DNA of 64,000 nt. Source: Cervus elaphus (lineage: Eukaryota; Chordata; Mammalia; Artiodactyla; Cervidae). Positions 22,199 through 31,680 of the stretch are shown here, one piece after another. Both the position numbers and the translations under genes were made by a program. The notes beneath the pieces are model-generated. The model was not told where the DNA came from. It saw only the letters and a list, made by a program, of their open reading frames with translations, and ran no database searches. The stretch's first letter is position 1, and every line of letters begins with the position of its first letter. The stretch is taken from NCBI RefSeq assembly GCF_910594005.1, contig NC_057816.1:43176797-43240796 (forward strand), given 5' to 3'.

Positions 22199-23215
22199 AA
22201 AAACATTAGTTCAGTCGCTCAGTCATGTCTGACTCTTTGCGACCCCATGGTCTGCAGCATGCCAGGCCTTCCTGTTCATCACCAACTCCCAGAGCTTGCT
22301 CAAACTCATGTCCATCAAGTCGGTGATGCCATCCAACCATCTCATCCTCTGTCGTCCCCTTCTCCTCCCTCCTTCAATCGTTCCCAGCATCAGGGTCTTT
22401 TCAAATGAGTCAGCTCTTCGCATCAGGTGGCCAAGTTAATGGAGCTTCAGCTTCAGCATCAGTCCTTCCAATGAATATTCAGGACTGATTTCCTTTAGGA
22501 TGGACTGGTTGGATCTCCTTGCAGTCCAAGGAACTCTCAAGAGTCTTCTCTAACACCACAGTACAAAAGCATCAGTTCGTCAGCGCTCAACTTTCTTTAT
22601 GGTCCAACTCTCACATCCATACAAGACTACTGGAAAAACCATAGCTTTGACTATATAGACCTTTGTCGGTAAAGTGATGTCATTTACTTTCGAATATGCT
22701 GTCTAGATTTGTCATAACTTTTCTTCCAAGGAGCAAGCATCTTTTAATTTCATGGCTGCAGTCACCATCTGCAGTGATTTTGGAGCTCAAGAAAATAAAG
22801 TCTGTCACTGTTTCCATTGCTTCCCCATCTATTTGCCATGAAGTGATGGGGCCAGATACCATGATCTTCATTTTTTGAATGCTGAGGAGTTTTTTCACAC
22901 TCCTCTTTCACTTTCATCCAGATGCTCTTTAGTTCCTCTTCGCTTTCTGCCACAAAGGTGGTGTCATCTGTGTATCTGAGGTTATTGATATTTCTCCCAG
23001 CAATCTTGATTCCAGCTTGTGCTTCGGTCAGTCTGGCATTTCGCATGAGGTACTCTGCATATAAGTTAAATAAGCAAGGTGACAATATACAGCCTTGATG
23101 TACTCCTTTCCCAACTTGGAACCAGTCTGTTGTTCCATGCCCGCTTCTAACTATTCCTTCTTGATCTGCTACAGATTTCTCAGGAGTGAAACTGACTTGC
23201 ATACAGATTGCTCAG
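22199..23215 (-). mobile_element. BovB (RTE) LINE, 5'-truncated, degenerate reverse transcriptase
   Basis: About 1 kb of antisense BovB. The 3' terminus (CAGTCGCTCAGTCATGTCTG) is at the left and the reverse transcriptase reading leftward from 23202. The catalytic box reads YTDD instead of YADD (codons 22963-22974). The GHGTTDWF and HQGCILSPCLFN blocks are recognisable in 22762-23202. Frame breaks near 22880 make it non-coding. BovB is the autonomous partner of the Bov-tA SINEs. Confidence 0.95.
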
Positions 23216-24230
23216 CAATGAAAAATATTAGGGGCTGCCTCTAACCCAGGTCAACAACATCACACTGGTATATTAAAAGATACTAGTATAGTTAAGGGAT
23301 TTATCTAGCGCTACTTGTTATTTTGGTTTAATGATTTATGTCCATGTTTATTTGTCATTACTTTGGCCTTTGATTTGTCTTAGGAGGGAGGTCAAGCACA
23401 TGCTCAGTGGTACAAATCTAGAGAACTGTGGTGATATGTAAGGGGAAGATGGAGTGAGGAGAACAATCTATTAAGTCACTACCAAACTGAGCAGAACAGG
23501 GCGGGGCTCTGATCACATGGGACCCTGGACATTTTGGTGTTGATGCAGTCTTGGCTATGGGAACCAAAGGCAGCCCGAGGTCACCGTGAGAGTATCAAGC
23601 AACAGAGACCTAACTAGGGCTGTGCACGTTCTGTTTCTTGGTCCACCTCGGCTCCCTGCACATATAATTTCACTTTATGAGCAGCTTCACATGGAGAAGA
23701 GCAACCCTAAGTTAGATACTGCCCCCTATAGAATTCAGCCCAAGGTCACCTATTATAAGGATTACAAAACAAAATAAAGCAAAGCATTAAAATTCACTAA
23801 TATTTTTAAGTCAAATCAACTAATGGTCTAGGATCATCAGTCAACTTTCTATTCTGCCCTTTTCCTCCTCAAGCAGAGTATGAGTTCCTGAAGGATTTTT
23901 ATCGTGTGTTAGCACTGCCAATAGCCTCCACTGAGTGATGGGAATTAGACAAAACTGTTGGGAAGCAGAAGGCTGCCCGAGTGGCAACCATGTGAATACC
24001 GCAGAACGCAATAAGTAGACACTCTCCGAACTTTCAGGTTCAGCAGGAGAGACTGTGAAATAGTAATTACATATATTTTCTGTTGAAAAGGAATAAAACT
24101 CAACTTGACAAGTGCATTTTAAAAGCACTCAAAAGGAGCAGCAAGGTACAAATTTTCTGCGAAAATCACAGACCCTCATTAGTCATCTCACGACAAGTGA
24201 AAGGAAAATGAGAAGACAGAGGCCACCCAC
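23216..24230. other. Intron 5 close to exon 5, unclassified
   Basis: The segment 23390-23780 is GC-richer, contains an open frame of 63 codons and ends with AATAAAGC, reminiscent of an old LTR or processed copy, but I cannot name it. The remainder is unassigned. Confidence 0.4.
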
Positions 24231-24328
24231 CTCCTCTCGGTATCTTGCTGCGTTCAGTTCGACAAAATCCTCACGGTAGTTCACTGAGAAGTTGAGGGCA
24301 TTAACCAGGTGGGCGGCCACGTGCACAC
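24231..24328 (-). CDS. NOX4: NOX4 internal coding exon (residues ~117-149; exon 5), heme histidine 119
   Basis: This minus-strand exon of 98 bases supplies the last two bases of Gly117 and then 32 codons, starting VHVAAHLVNALNFSVNY and ending NAARYREE. His119 (CAC at 24321-24323) aligns with NOX2 His115, a ligand of the second heme; His123 follows. The stretch covers the end of membrane segment 3 and the next loop. Compared with human NOX4 as I recall it, it reads NYREDF for NYSEDF (Ser135 to Arg) and REE for RDE (Asp148 to Glu). The acceptor is CTGTAG above 24328; the donor is GAG|GTGGGT at 24231. The exon ends in phase 0. Exons 5 and 6 together are 126 bases, so joint skipping would be in frame. 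Confidence 0.97.
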
Positions 24329-24660
24329 CTACAGAATCACACCAGTCAGTGGGGTTTTCAGACACACTCAATAAAGGGGAGTTGGTTCCTCTCCTTACAC
24401 AAACACAGGGTCACACTTTGACAACCATGTAAGCAATAAAATGTTCAGTTAAAAGGGAAGTCTTAAAAGCACAAAGAATCTTACTTATACACAGTTTTAG
24501 CATGAGAAATAATGTAAAGAAACAGAATTTTCAAAAGCCAAAGTAAAATAACCCTAATAAGTCAAGAGTTAGAAATACACCAACACACACTGATACACAT
24601 ACGCACACATATGTGTATAATAATACAGGAATTTATTTATTCACTTAAGCATCTCCTGAA

Positions 24661-25495
24661 TACAGTAACCACCCCCCCTCCCTTACTCATTGTTTCACTA
24701 TCTGCAGCTTTAGTTACCTGTGGTCTGAAAACATTCAGTGGAAAATTCCAGAAATAAACAGTTTATAAGTTTTAAATTGCATGCTGTCCTGAGTGTGATG
24801 AAATCTCTGGCTGTCCCGCTCCATACCACTTGGGACACGAGTCATCCCTTAGTCCAGCACAGCCCACCCATTGGCCACTGAGTAACGGGCTTGGTTATCA
24901 GATCCACAGTCTGAGATACTGCAGTATTTGTGATCAAGTCGCCCTTGTTTTATTTAATAATGGCCCCAAACGACAAGAGCAGTGATGCCAGCAATTCAGA
25001 TATGCCATAGGAAGCTGTAAAGGTGAAAAGGTGAATGTTTCTTTAAGCGAAAAGGTGAACGTTTCTGACTTAATGAGGAAAAGAAGTTCCCTATGTAGAC
25101 GGTGCTGAGATCCACAGCAAGAGAGAATCGTCTATCCCGGAAACGGGAGAGGAAAAAGGATTTTGTGCTCACTCTGCCATTACACCTCAAACTGCAGAAG
25201 TGACCAACCGCAGCGCAAGTTCAGTTAAGATGGAAGAGGCGTTTAACTGGTACAACAAGGTACCTTGAGAGAGAAGAGGATCACATTCATTTAGTTTTTA
25301 TTATAGCATATTGTTACAATTGTAACATTAGTAATTATTGCTAATCTTTAACTGTGCCTAATTTATAAACTAAACTTTATTGCAGGTGTGTTTGTATAGG
25401 AACAAACAGTATATACAGGATATATAATCATTGATTTCAAGCATTCACTGGAAGTCTTGGAAAGTATTCCCCATGGATAAGGGGGAACTGCTGTA
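24661..25495 (+). mobile_element. Internally deleted Tigger (pogo-type) DNA transposon
   Basis: The left part matches a Tigger 5' region: GGTCTGAAAACATTCAGTGG, AATTCCAGAAATAAACAGTT, TAATAATGGCCCCAAACGAC (the transposase start) and CCTCAAACTGCAGAAGTGAC. The right part matches the 3' end: ATTTATAAACTAAACTTTAT, CCCCATGGATAAGGGGGAAC and CTGCTGTA. The ends TACAGTA at 24661 and CTGTA at 25495 give inverted termini on TA targets. At about 0.83 kb it lacks most of the transposase and has many frame breaks. Confidence 0.88.
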
Positions 25496-25945
25496 TTATA
25501 TATTTCCCAATCTTTCGCCTCTCCTATAGCACCAAACCTGTTATATATTTTGTATACTTCACTGACACTCAACCTAACATAAAAGCCCATGAAAAGGCTT
25601 TTAACCAGTCAACATTTTTCATAGTCCACAGATTCAAGACATGGTGTTTAAATCCAATAGCAAAAGTGTTGGTAACAACTTCATGGGACAAAAACTCAGG
25701 AAGATAATAATCACCATTTAATAACCTGCCTACAATGGTGTGCTAATGAGTAGTCAACTGACTCAGAGCTTACACCAAAGAGTTAGGACATTACTAGAGA
25801 GTGAAGAGAAATTCCTTTCGGCATGGTCAGAAAAAAAAAATTATTATGAGGTTAGAGAAGAAAGAAGCAAATGACTTTTTGCACAACACTATAATAGCCT
25901 CCTCCCTTCTCAAGCTTTCCTTGTAAATGAAATAAGGTTAAAATT
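25496..25945. other. Intron 4, nothing recognised
   Basis: No supported feature. Confidence 0.45.
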
Positions 25946-26110
25946 AACGGCACATTACAATGTACTGGAAAGAGCAACATTTAATTAGTTAGAAAACCTC
26001 TTTTCTTGCCCACATCACTTGCCTGCTAATGCCTCAGTTTACTCTTCTGTAAAATGGTGATGACAGAAATAAGAGACTTAATAAGATAAATGAACCAAAA
26101 TTGCTTAGGA
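25946..26110 (+). repeat. MIR SINE
   Basis: Shows the MIR core AATGCCTCAGTTTACTCTTC and TGTAAAATGGTGATGACAG, followed by an AATAAGATAAATGA-type end. Confidence 0.8.
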
Positions 26111-26704
26111 AAACATCACAATTTATACTTTAAGGACTGTTGTGATTCAAAAAAAGACATAGCCTGGAAAGTGAAAATTCTACAACCAATCCAACCTAGC
26201 ATATGAGATGTGTGTAGATGGGCCAAGAGTTCTGAATTACTCCCAAAGACAGTTGAAAGTAAGAGAGAAGGGATAGAATGCTAAATAATCTAGGGGGTTA
26301 TTTAAAGGATTCATAAGCTTCTGTCAGTGCCCAGATTAAAGGAAGGAAAAGGGTCCTACAAATAAATAGACAGGAAACTGAAAGTGAGTTAACTAACATG
26401 CAAAGACAGGGTTCCAAAGAAATAAAGGCTGTCTAGGTGATACTCAACTATGGCACAGATATGAAACATTATTGAAACAAAACTATGTCCTACAGCTTCA
26501 GCATTTCTAAAATCTATAGGAAAAAAAAATCCCTCTATTATACACAAAAGGCTTACATGTTCACTACATATTTTATGTCTCAAAAGTTCAAAGGCATCCT
26601 AAGAGGAAATACCATTCTTTTTAATTCTCCCGAAAAAAGTGCCCTAGGTAAGAGCTGTATGAGAGATATCCTTAAGAGATAACATTCACCTTCCTTAAGA
26701 GGTT
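26111..26704. other. Intron 4, nothing recognised
   Basis: No supported feature; the 64- and 65-codon open frames overlap antisense to each other and lack signatures. Confidence 0.45.
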
Positions 26705-26920
26705 TTCTGTGTGTGTGCCCAGTCATTCAGTCGTATCTGACTCTCTGTCACCCCATAGACTGTAGCCCACCAGGCTCCTCAGTCAATGGGATTCTCCAGG
26801 CAAGAATACTGGAGTAGGTTGCCATTTCCTCCTCCAGGGGATCTTCCCAACCCAGGGGTCGAATCTGTGTCTCCTGCATTGGCAGGCATATTTTATCACT
26901 GAGCCAGCTGGGAAGACCCT
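26705..26920 (-). repeat. Bov-tA SINE
   Basis: Antisense Bov-tA (CATTCAGTCGTATCTGACTC through CACTGAGCCAGCTGGGAAGA) with a short TGTG start on its left. Confidence 0.93.
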
Positions 26921-26984
26921 AAAAAGTTTTTGAGATTGAAAGAATTTGCAGCTTTTGATTTTAGGCAGCAGAGAGAAAGTGATG

Positions 26985-27330
26985 GGCTTTGTGTGGATTT
27001 TCTCATTTAATCCTGTTTTACAGATAATACATCCCTATTTTACAGATAAGAAAACTAGGGTAAGCTAAGGGGCTTTGCTGGTGGTCCAGTGGTTAAGAAT
27101 CCACCTGCCAATGCAGGGGACATAGGTTCAATCCCTAGTCCTGGAAGATCCCACATGTGCCACAGCTACTGAGGTGTGCTACAAACAGAGAAAGCCCCCA
27201 GCAGTGAAGACCCAGTGAAGTCAAAAATAAATAAATCTTTAAATCAAGAAGAAAGGAAAGGTGGCTTAACTATGGTCAGACCCCTAGTGAGCAGCAGACT
27301 GCAAACCCTCTGAATCACAAGCTCAGTCAT
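26985..27330 (-). repeat. MIR SINE split by a CHR-2 SINE
   Basis: The left arm TCCCTATTTTACAGATAAGA, AAACTAGGGTAAGC (to about 27068) and the right arm GGTGGCTTAACTATGGTCAG, ACCCCTAGTGAGCAGC (from about 27255) are adjacent parts of antisense MIR. Confidence 0.7.
27069..27240 (+). repeat. CHR-2-type SINE
   Basis: The tRNA-Glu-like head GGTGGTCCAGTGGTTAAGAA is followed by the CHR-specific body (AAGATCCCACATGTGCCACA, ACTACTGAGG-like CTACTGAGGTGTGC, CAGAGAAAGCCCCCAGCAG, GAAGACCCAGTGAAGTC) and an AAATAAATAAATC tail. CHR SINEs are shared by whales, hippos and ruminants and so predate Bov-tA. Confidence 0.85.
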
Positions 27331-27501
27331 GGCAATACTCTACACTATCTCAGTCTCTAGGTTGTTCTCCAATTGATGGAATATTTGGACACAGCTACTG
27401 CTTAGAAAAAATCAAGTTAAGAATGTGCCAATGTTTTCTGATTATCCTCCATTTTTGACCTTTCACTCTCTAGCTTTAATCCAACCCTAACCCTTACCAC
27501 A

Positions 27502-27622
27502 AATGGCAACCCACTCCAGTATTCTTGCCTGGGAAACCCCATGGACAGAGGAGCCTGGAGGGCTACAGCTCATGGGGTCATAAAGACTTGGATATGACTG
27601 AGTGACTAAGCAAACAAACACA
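27502..27622 (+). repeat. Bov-A monomer
   Basis: Only one Bov-A body unit (AATGGCAACCCACTCCAG to GACTGAGTGACTAAG) with an A-rich CAAACAAACAC tail. Confidence 0.88.
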
Positions 27623-27679
27623 ATAGCACTGAGATAATCTACTCATGAGGTTGTAAATTATAATAATTAATTCTGTCCT

Positions 27680-27800
27680 AAGAACTTCACACGCCTGTTT
27701 TCATTTTCTTCTTAAAACCATGAGGTAGGTGCTGCTGGCAATCCATTTTACGGTTAACAACTGAAGATCAGAGAGATTATGTCACATAGTAGGGCAGATG
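27680..27800 (-). repeat. MIR SINE fragment
   Basis: Antisense MIR: TTAAAACCATGAGGTAGGTG, ATCCATTTTACGGTTAAC, AGATCAGAGAGATTATGTCA. Confidence 0.75.
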
Positions 27801-27842
27801 AGCAGCTGGGGATAGACCTACGCAATCCATTGACAGAGTCCA

Positions 27843-28055
27843 TGTGCTTCCCAGGTGGCACTACGGTGAAAAACCTGCCTGCTAATGCAGGAGACAGGTT
27901 TGATCTTTGGATCTGGAAGATACCCTGGAGGAGGAAATGGCAACCCACTCTTGTAGTCTGGCCTGGAGAATCCCATGGACAGTGGGGCCTGGCAAGCGAC
28001 AGTCTAGTTTCACAAAGAATCAGATATGACTGAAGTGACAGCATGCACGCACTTA
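27843..28055 (+). repeat. Bov-tA SINE
   Basis: Starts GCTTCCCAGGTGGCACTACG and ends CAGATATGACTGAAGTGACA. The tRNA-derived part has decayed (GGTTTGATCTTTGG). Confidence 0.9.
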
Positions 28056-28624
28056 AAAATGTTTATAACTTTCTGTTTCAAACCTTTGCTCAAGATAAAC
28101 ATTTATTTTAAAATGACTCTTAAAAATCAAAGATTCTCACTTTACATTTTAACTTGGAATTGAGCAGAATAAACTTCCACAATTTTGACATTTGCTCTTC
28201 TGCCCAAGTAGTAATATCAAAGAAACATTTAACAAATATAATTTTGAAGGAATCATATTCTATGAATGCACATTTCACATTTTAATTTTCAAGAATTTAA
28301 ACTTCTATCATGTCATTTCTTTTAAGAGGTTGAAAACTTTTAATCACCTTCTTCCAATCTTTCTAAATGAAATTATTTCCTTTTAGAAAAACAATCATTA
28401 CCAGCTTAAGGACCAAACTGTGAATACACACACACATATTTATATGCAAGTATATATATATATATATATACTTGACGTACCCATTTTCTGTAACACCACT
28501 AGATAAATTTCTTTACACACGTAGAAGAGAAAACTAAGCTACATAATAAGAAAACCATAAACAATAAAAATGCCATCCATAAAATGTTCTAACATAATAC
28601 TTAACATCTTTTGTTTTTTCTCAC
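28056..28624. other. Intron 4 next to exon 4, with a TA repeat
   Basis: A (TA)n tract lies at about 28450-28470 with CACACA before it. No other feature. Confidence 0.5.
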
Positions 28625-28709
28625 CTGAGAAAATACAGATAGTCACACCACAGGTTATATGGAATGTTCTGCTTTTATCCAACAATCTTCTGGTTCTCCG
28701 GCTTGGAAC
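28625..28709 (-). CDS. NOX4: NOX4 internal coding exon (residues ~89-116; exon 4), heme histidine 105
   Basis: This minus-strand exon of 85 bases encodes 28 codons beginning VPSRRTRRLLDKSRTFH and ending TICIFS, plus the first base of a Gly codon. It starts in phase 0 and ends after one extra base. The arginine-rich start is a cytosolic loop. The FH pair places a histidine codon (CAT on the minus strand) at 28659-28661. By alignment with NOX2 His101 this is His105, an axial ligand of one heme. The rest runs into membrane segment 3. Splice sites are canonical: acceptor TCTAG above 28709, donor TCAG|GTGAG at 28625. Intron 3 to its 5' side is about 1.8 kb. Removing this exon together with the next (85 + 98 = 183 bases) would keep the frame but delete two heme ligands. 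Confidence 0.97.
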
Positions 28710-28749
28710 CTAGATTTAAAAAAAAAACTTAATATGATAAAAGTGATGC

Positions 28750-29000
28750 AGCAAATCAGTTACATGCACAAAGCTTTGGAAATAGGGCAGAGGTCTATCA
28801 ATTAAAACCTTGATAAGATGAAGTACAATGTCTCTAGTCAGTGGAACACTCAAATCATTAGAGAGAATGTGAAGAGGCTTAGTATTGATATGGAAAGACA
28901 CGCAAGATATATTGTTAGGTAAAAATGTTACAACACATGAACTACACTATGATCCTATATTGTTTAAAATTAATGGCATTGTATATGTTAACAAACTTGC
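28750..29000 (+). mobile_element. Old L1 fragment
   Basis: Sense L1 sequence TATTGATATGGAAAGACACG, CAAGATATATTGTTAGGTAA, CTACACTATGATCCTATATT just 5' (in gene sense) of NOX4 exon 4. Diverged. Confidence 0.65.
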
Positions 29001-29832
29001 AGGCATTTGTCTCAAAATGTGGCTGTGCGGGCACAGCAACATTAGGGGGACCCTTCACTGATAACTTTGCATATTTCTGCAGTGTTTTCATTTTACAATA
29101 TGTGTGATTTCCTTTCGTGGTCAAAAACTAAGATTATTTTAAAATAAAACAATTTCATCTACAGGTTTAAATGCCTGCTTGATCTTGTACAAAAATAAAA
29201 CGTCAAGCATCTTTGAATACTATGTTTCACACTGGGGGACAACTCTCTAAGTCTTATTAAACGCTGAGAGACTTAGGTGGGCACTTTCCATTTCCTGCCA
29301 TTTATCTTTTTCTTCATACCAAGCCAATGGCTAGCCACAGGGATCAAAACCTAGCATTTCACAATAGGGGGCAACCTACAGAAAGTGTTATTTCCACAAA
29401 TTACTGCATTAAGAGTAAAGAGTTTCTAAATATAATTTCATGAAAAGATTGAGAACTTTAACTGCAGTAAATCCACTTACATGAACTTCACAGAACATCA
29501 AAATGACCTCATGTTAACCACTCCTTTCAAAATATCAGTATCGATGCAGTAGTGCCTAACTATCTTAGTGAAGAAAGCAATAAAGACGCACATGCACAAA
29601 CACAGACACACGGACAAGACAAGACAGAGAACAATTTCAGTTGGATTTTTAACTTTCAAAGAGCTTTTCTCTTTTCTCAAATCCTTTCTTTCACATTCAA
29701 ATATCATACACGACATCACATCATATCCAAGAACTCTATTTCAAGTCACTGACACAGTTCAAAACAGGAACGTGTTTTAAGAAACTGCCAACGCCAGCAG
29801 TCATCCTGTGTATTAATCCAAGTCCACGGGGC
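29001..29832. other. Intron 3, nothing recognised
   Basis: No supported feature; a CA-rich patch occurs around 29585-29615. Confidence 0.45.
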
Positions 29833-30050
29833 CCTTGGTCTTCCCTGCTGGCTCAGACAGTAAAGAATCTGCCTGCAATGCGGGAGACCTGGGTTTGATC
29901 CCTGGGTTGGGAAGATCCCCTGGAGGAGGACATGGCAACCCATACCAGTACTCTTGCCTGGAGAATCCCATGGACAGAGGAGCCTGGCTGGCTACAGTCC
30001 CTGGGGTCACAAAGAGTCGGACATGACTGAGTGACTAAGCACAGCATGGG
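29833..30050 (+). repeat. Bov-tA SINE
   Basis: Low-divergence copy: TTCCCTGCTGGCTCAGACAG, TTTGATCCCTGGGTTGGGAA, ending GACATGACTGAGTGACTAAG. Confidence 0.95.
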
Positions 30051-30111
30051 GCTCCAGTGTGCTCACCTGAATTTAATTAAATGAAACTACAAGGCTTCAG
30101 TGAGGAATAGT

Positions 30112-30310
30112 TTAGTGAAAAGAGTTCAGAACTGGGGCTGATCTCAGCTCTACCATTCACTAGTTCTAAGGTCTGGGTCAAGTTAATTAAACTCTCTATG
30201 CTTCAAGTTCTTTGTCCTCAATACCCCCCAAATCATACGAGGATCCACAAGTATATATGTGAATTCTATATACGTTAGCACAGTATCTGATACTTGTTCT
30301 ACTGTCCACT
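30112..30310 (+). repeat. MIR SINE
   Basis: TCAGAACTGGGGCTGATCTC, AGCTCTACCATTCACTAGTT, CTGGGTCAAGTTAATTAAAC, TTTGTCCTCAATACC and AGTATCTGATAC match MIR in order. Confidence 0.75.
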
Positions 30311-30502
30311 GCCCTAACTTACTATTGTAGAATAGTTCAGTGATCACCTTGACAGATGATGAGGTCTTTACTACATCAGGATCATCTTTGAAGAAATCAC
30401 TCCAGCAGAAATTCAGACCATGAAAATTAAGTAGGACTAATGTGATACTTTTACACTTGATTGCTACGCTGGAATCAGTGACTAGAACTTCTTTTTTCTT
30501 AC

Positions 30503-30613
30503 CTTCTGCGATCCTCGAAGATAAGCCAGGAGCGTGCGGCACATGGGTAAGAGGATAAGGCTGCAGTTGAGATTAAGAACAGATGCAGAGGCTCTGCTTA
30601 GACACAATCCTAG
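30503..30613 (-). CDS. NOX4: NOX4 internal coding exon (residues ~52-88; exon 3 of the usual transcript)
   Basis: NOX4 is a membrane flavocytochrome that passes electrons from NADPH through FAD and two hemes to oxygen, giving mainly hydrogen peroxide; it works with p22phox (CYBA). Read on the minus strand, this 111-base exon gives 37 codons starting LGLCLSRASASVLNLNC and ending AYLRGSQK, matching human NOX4 from residue 52. It forms the end of the first extramembrane segment, membrane segment 2 and the start of the following loop. The acceptor is a pyrimidine-rich tract ending TTCAG just above 30613; the donor is AAG|GTAAG at 30503/30502. Both borders are in phase 0, so skipping would keep the frame. 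The preceding exon (start codon, first membrane segment) was not seen in the 33 kb to its 5' side. Identification is from family recall and confirmed by the five matching exons downstream. Confidence 0.97.
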
Positions 30614-31162
30614 CTGAACAAATAAGGCAAGAGTCAAAACACAGTCAAGGACACAAGTAGACTACAAACATGCTGCCGACCTCACCCTGCAGAATCATGG
30701 CAAACGCCAGCTCCTTCACGGGTCTTGAATAACCCTCCACCTTCTCTCTTACCAAAAGAGAGCCTGGTCTCTTTCTCTTCTGCACTGCCAAAAAACGTAG
30801 CCTCCTCTCATTTCTAACAGTGTTCTCATCACCTGATTACATCATTTCAGGACAAGGTCAATTTCTTATTCCACTCCTTGTATAATGTTCTGCGTGGTTA
30901 AGAGCCCTAAAGTTTCAGAATATTCTGTGCATCCACACAGGTACAGAGTTGAATCCTTTGTTCACTGAGAAGTTAACAAGAATTTCAAACAAAGGCTTTT
31001 TCAATTGTGTACTCTCTAGAGCACTCTGAGCCTCCACATAACTCCCTTCTACACTAGGACCTGCCTTTAAGCTCTTCACCTTACTGACACTACTCATCTC
31101 TCAGGCTTCCTCTTAAGCACTCCTCCTCTAAAGTTCTTCCCTGATGCTTCCCTGATGCCACA
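30614..31162. other. Intron 2 upstream of NOX4 exon 3
   Basis: Contains the exon 3 acceptor (minus strand, ...TGTTCAG). No other feature is recognised. Confidence 0.5.
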
Positions 31163-31680
31163 TAAAAAAGATAGTATTCCATATACAACGGAATACTACT
31201 CAGCCATAAAAATGGAATAATGCCATTTGTATCAACCTGGACTGGACAGACCCAGAGATTATCACACTAAGTGAAGTCAGAAAGAGAAAGACAAATACCA
31301 TATGACATCACTTATACGTGGAATCTAAAATATGACACAAATGAACTTATCTATGAAATAGAAACAGGCTTGCAGATAGAGAAAAGACTTATGGTTGCCA
31401 ATGCAGAGGGGAGTGCAGGAGGAATGGATTGGGAGTTTGGGGTTAGTGGATGCAAAGTATTATATACAGAATGGATAAACAACAAAGTCCTACTATATAG
31501 CACAGCGAACTATATTCGATATCCTGTGATAAACACTAATGGAAAGGAATATGAAAAAGAATACACATATTATGTATAGCATATATGCATAACTGAATCA
31601 CTTTGCTGTACAGAAAAAATTAACATAACATTGCAACTCAACGAACAAAATAAGCAAATACTATATTTTTTTTAAAAAAA
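31163..31680 (+). mobile_element. L1 3' end, 5'-truncated
   Basis: Sense L1 ORF2 end and 3' UTR: CGGAATACTACTCAGCCATA, TCACACTAAGTGAAGTCAGA, AAAGTCCTACTATATAGCAC, ATAACTGAATCACTTTGCTG, with an A-rich end at about 31665-31680. The ORF at 31271-31579 is a by-product of this element. Confidence 0.9.

Noticed and set aside
24996..25190. Minus-strand ORF near NOX4 exon 5
   Set aside because: Antisense to the decayed Tigger transposase; not an exon.
31271..31579. 102-codon plus-strand ORF
   Set aside because: Lies entirely within an L1 3' end and reads through its 3' UTR.
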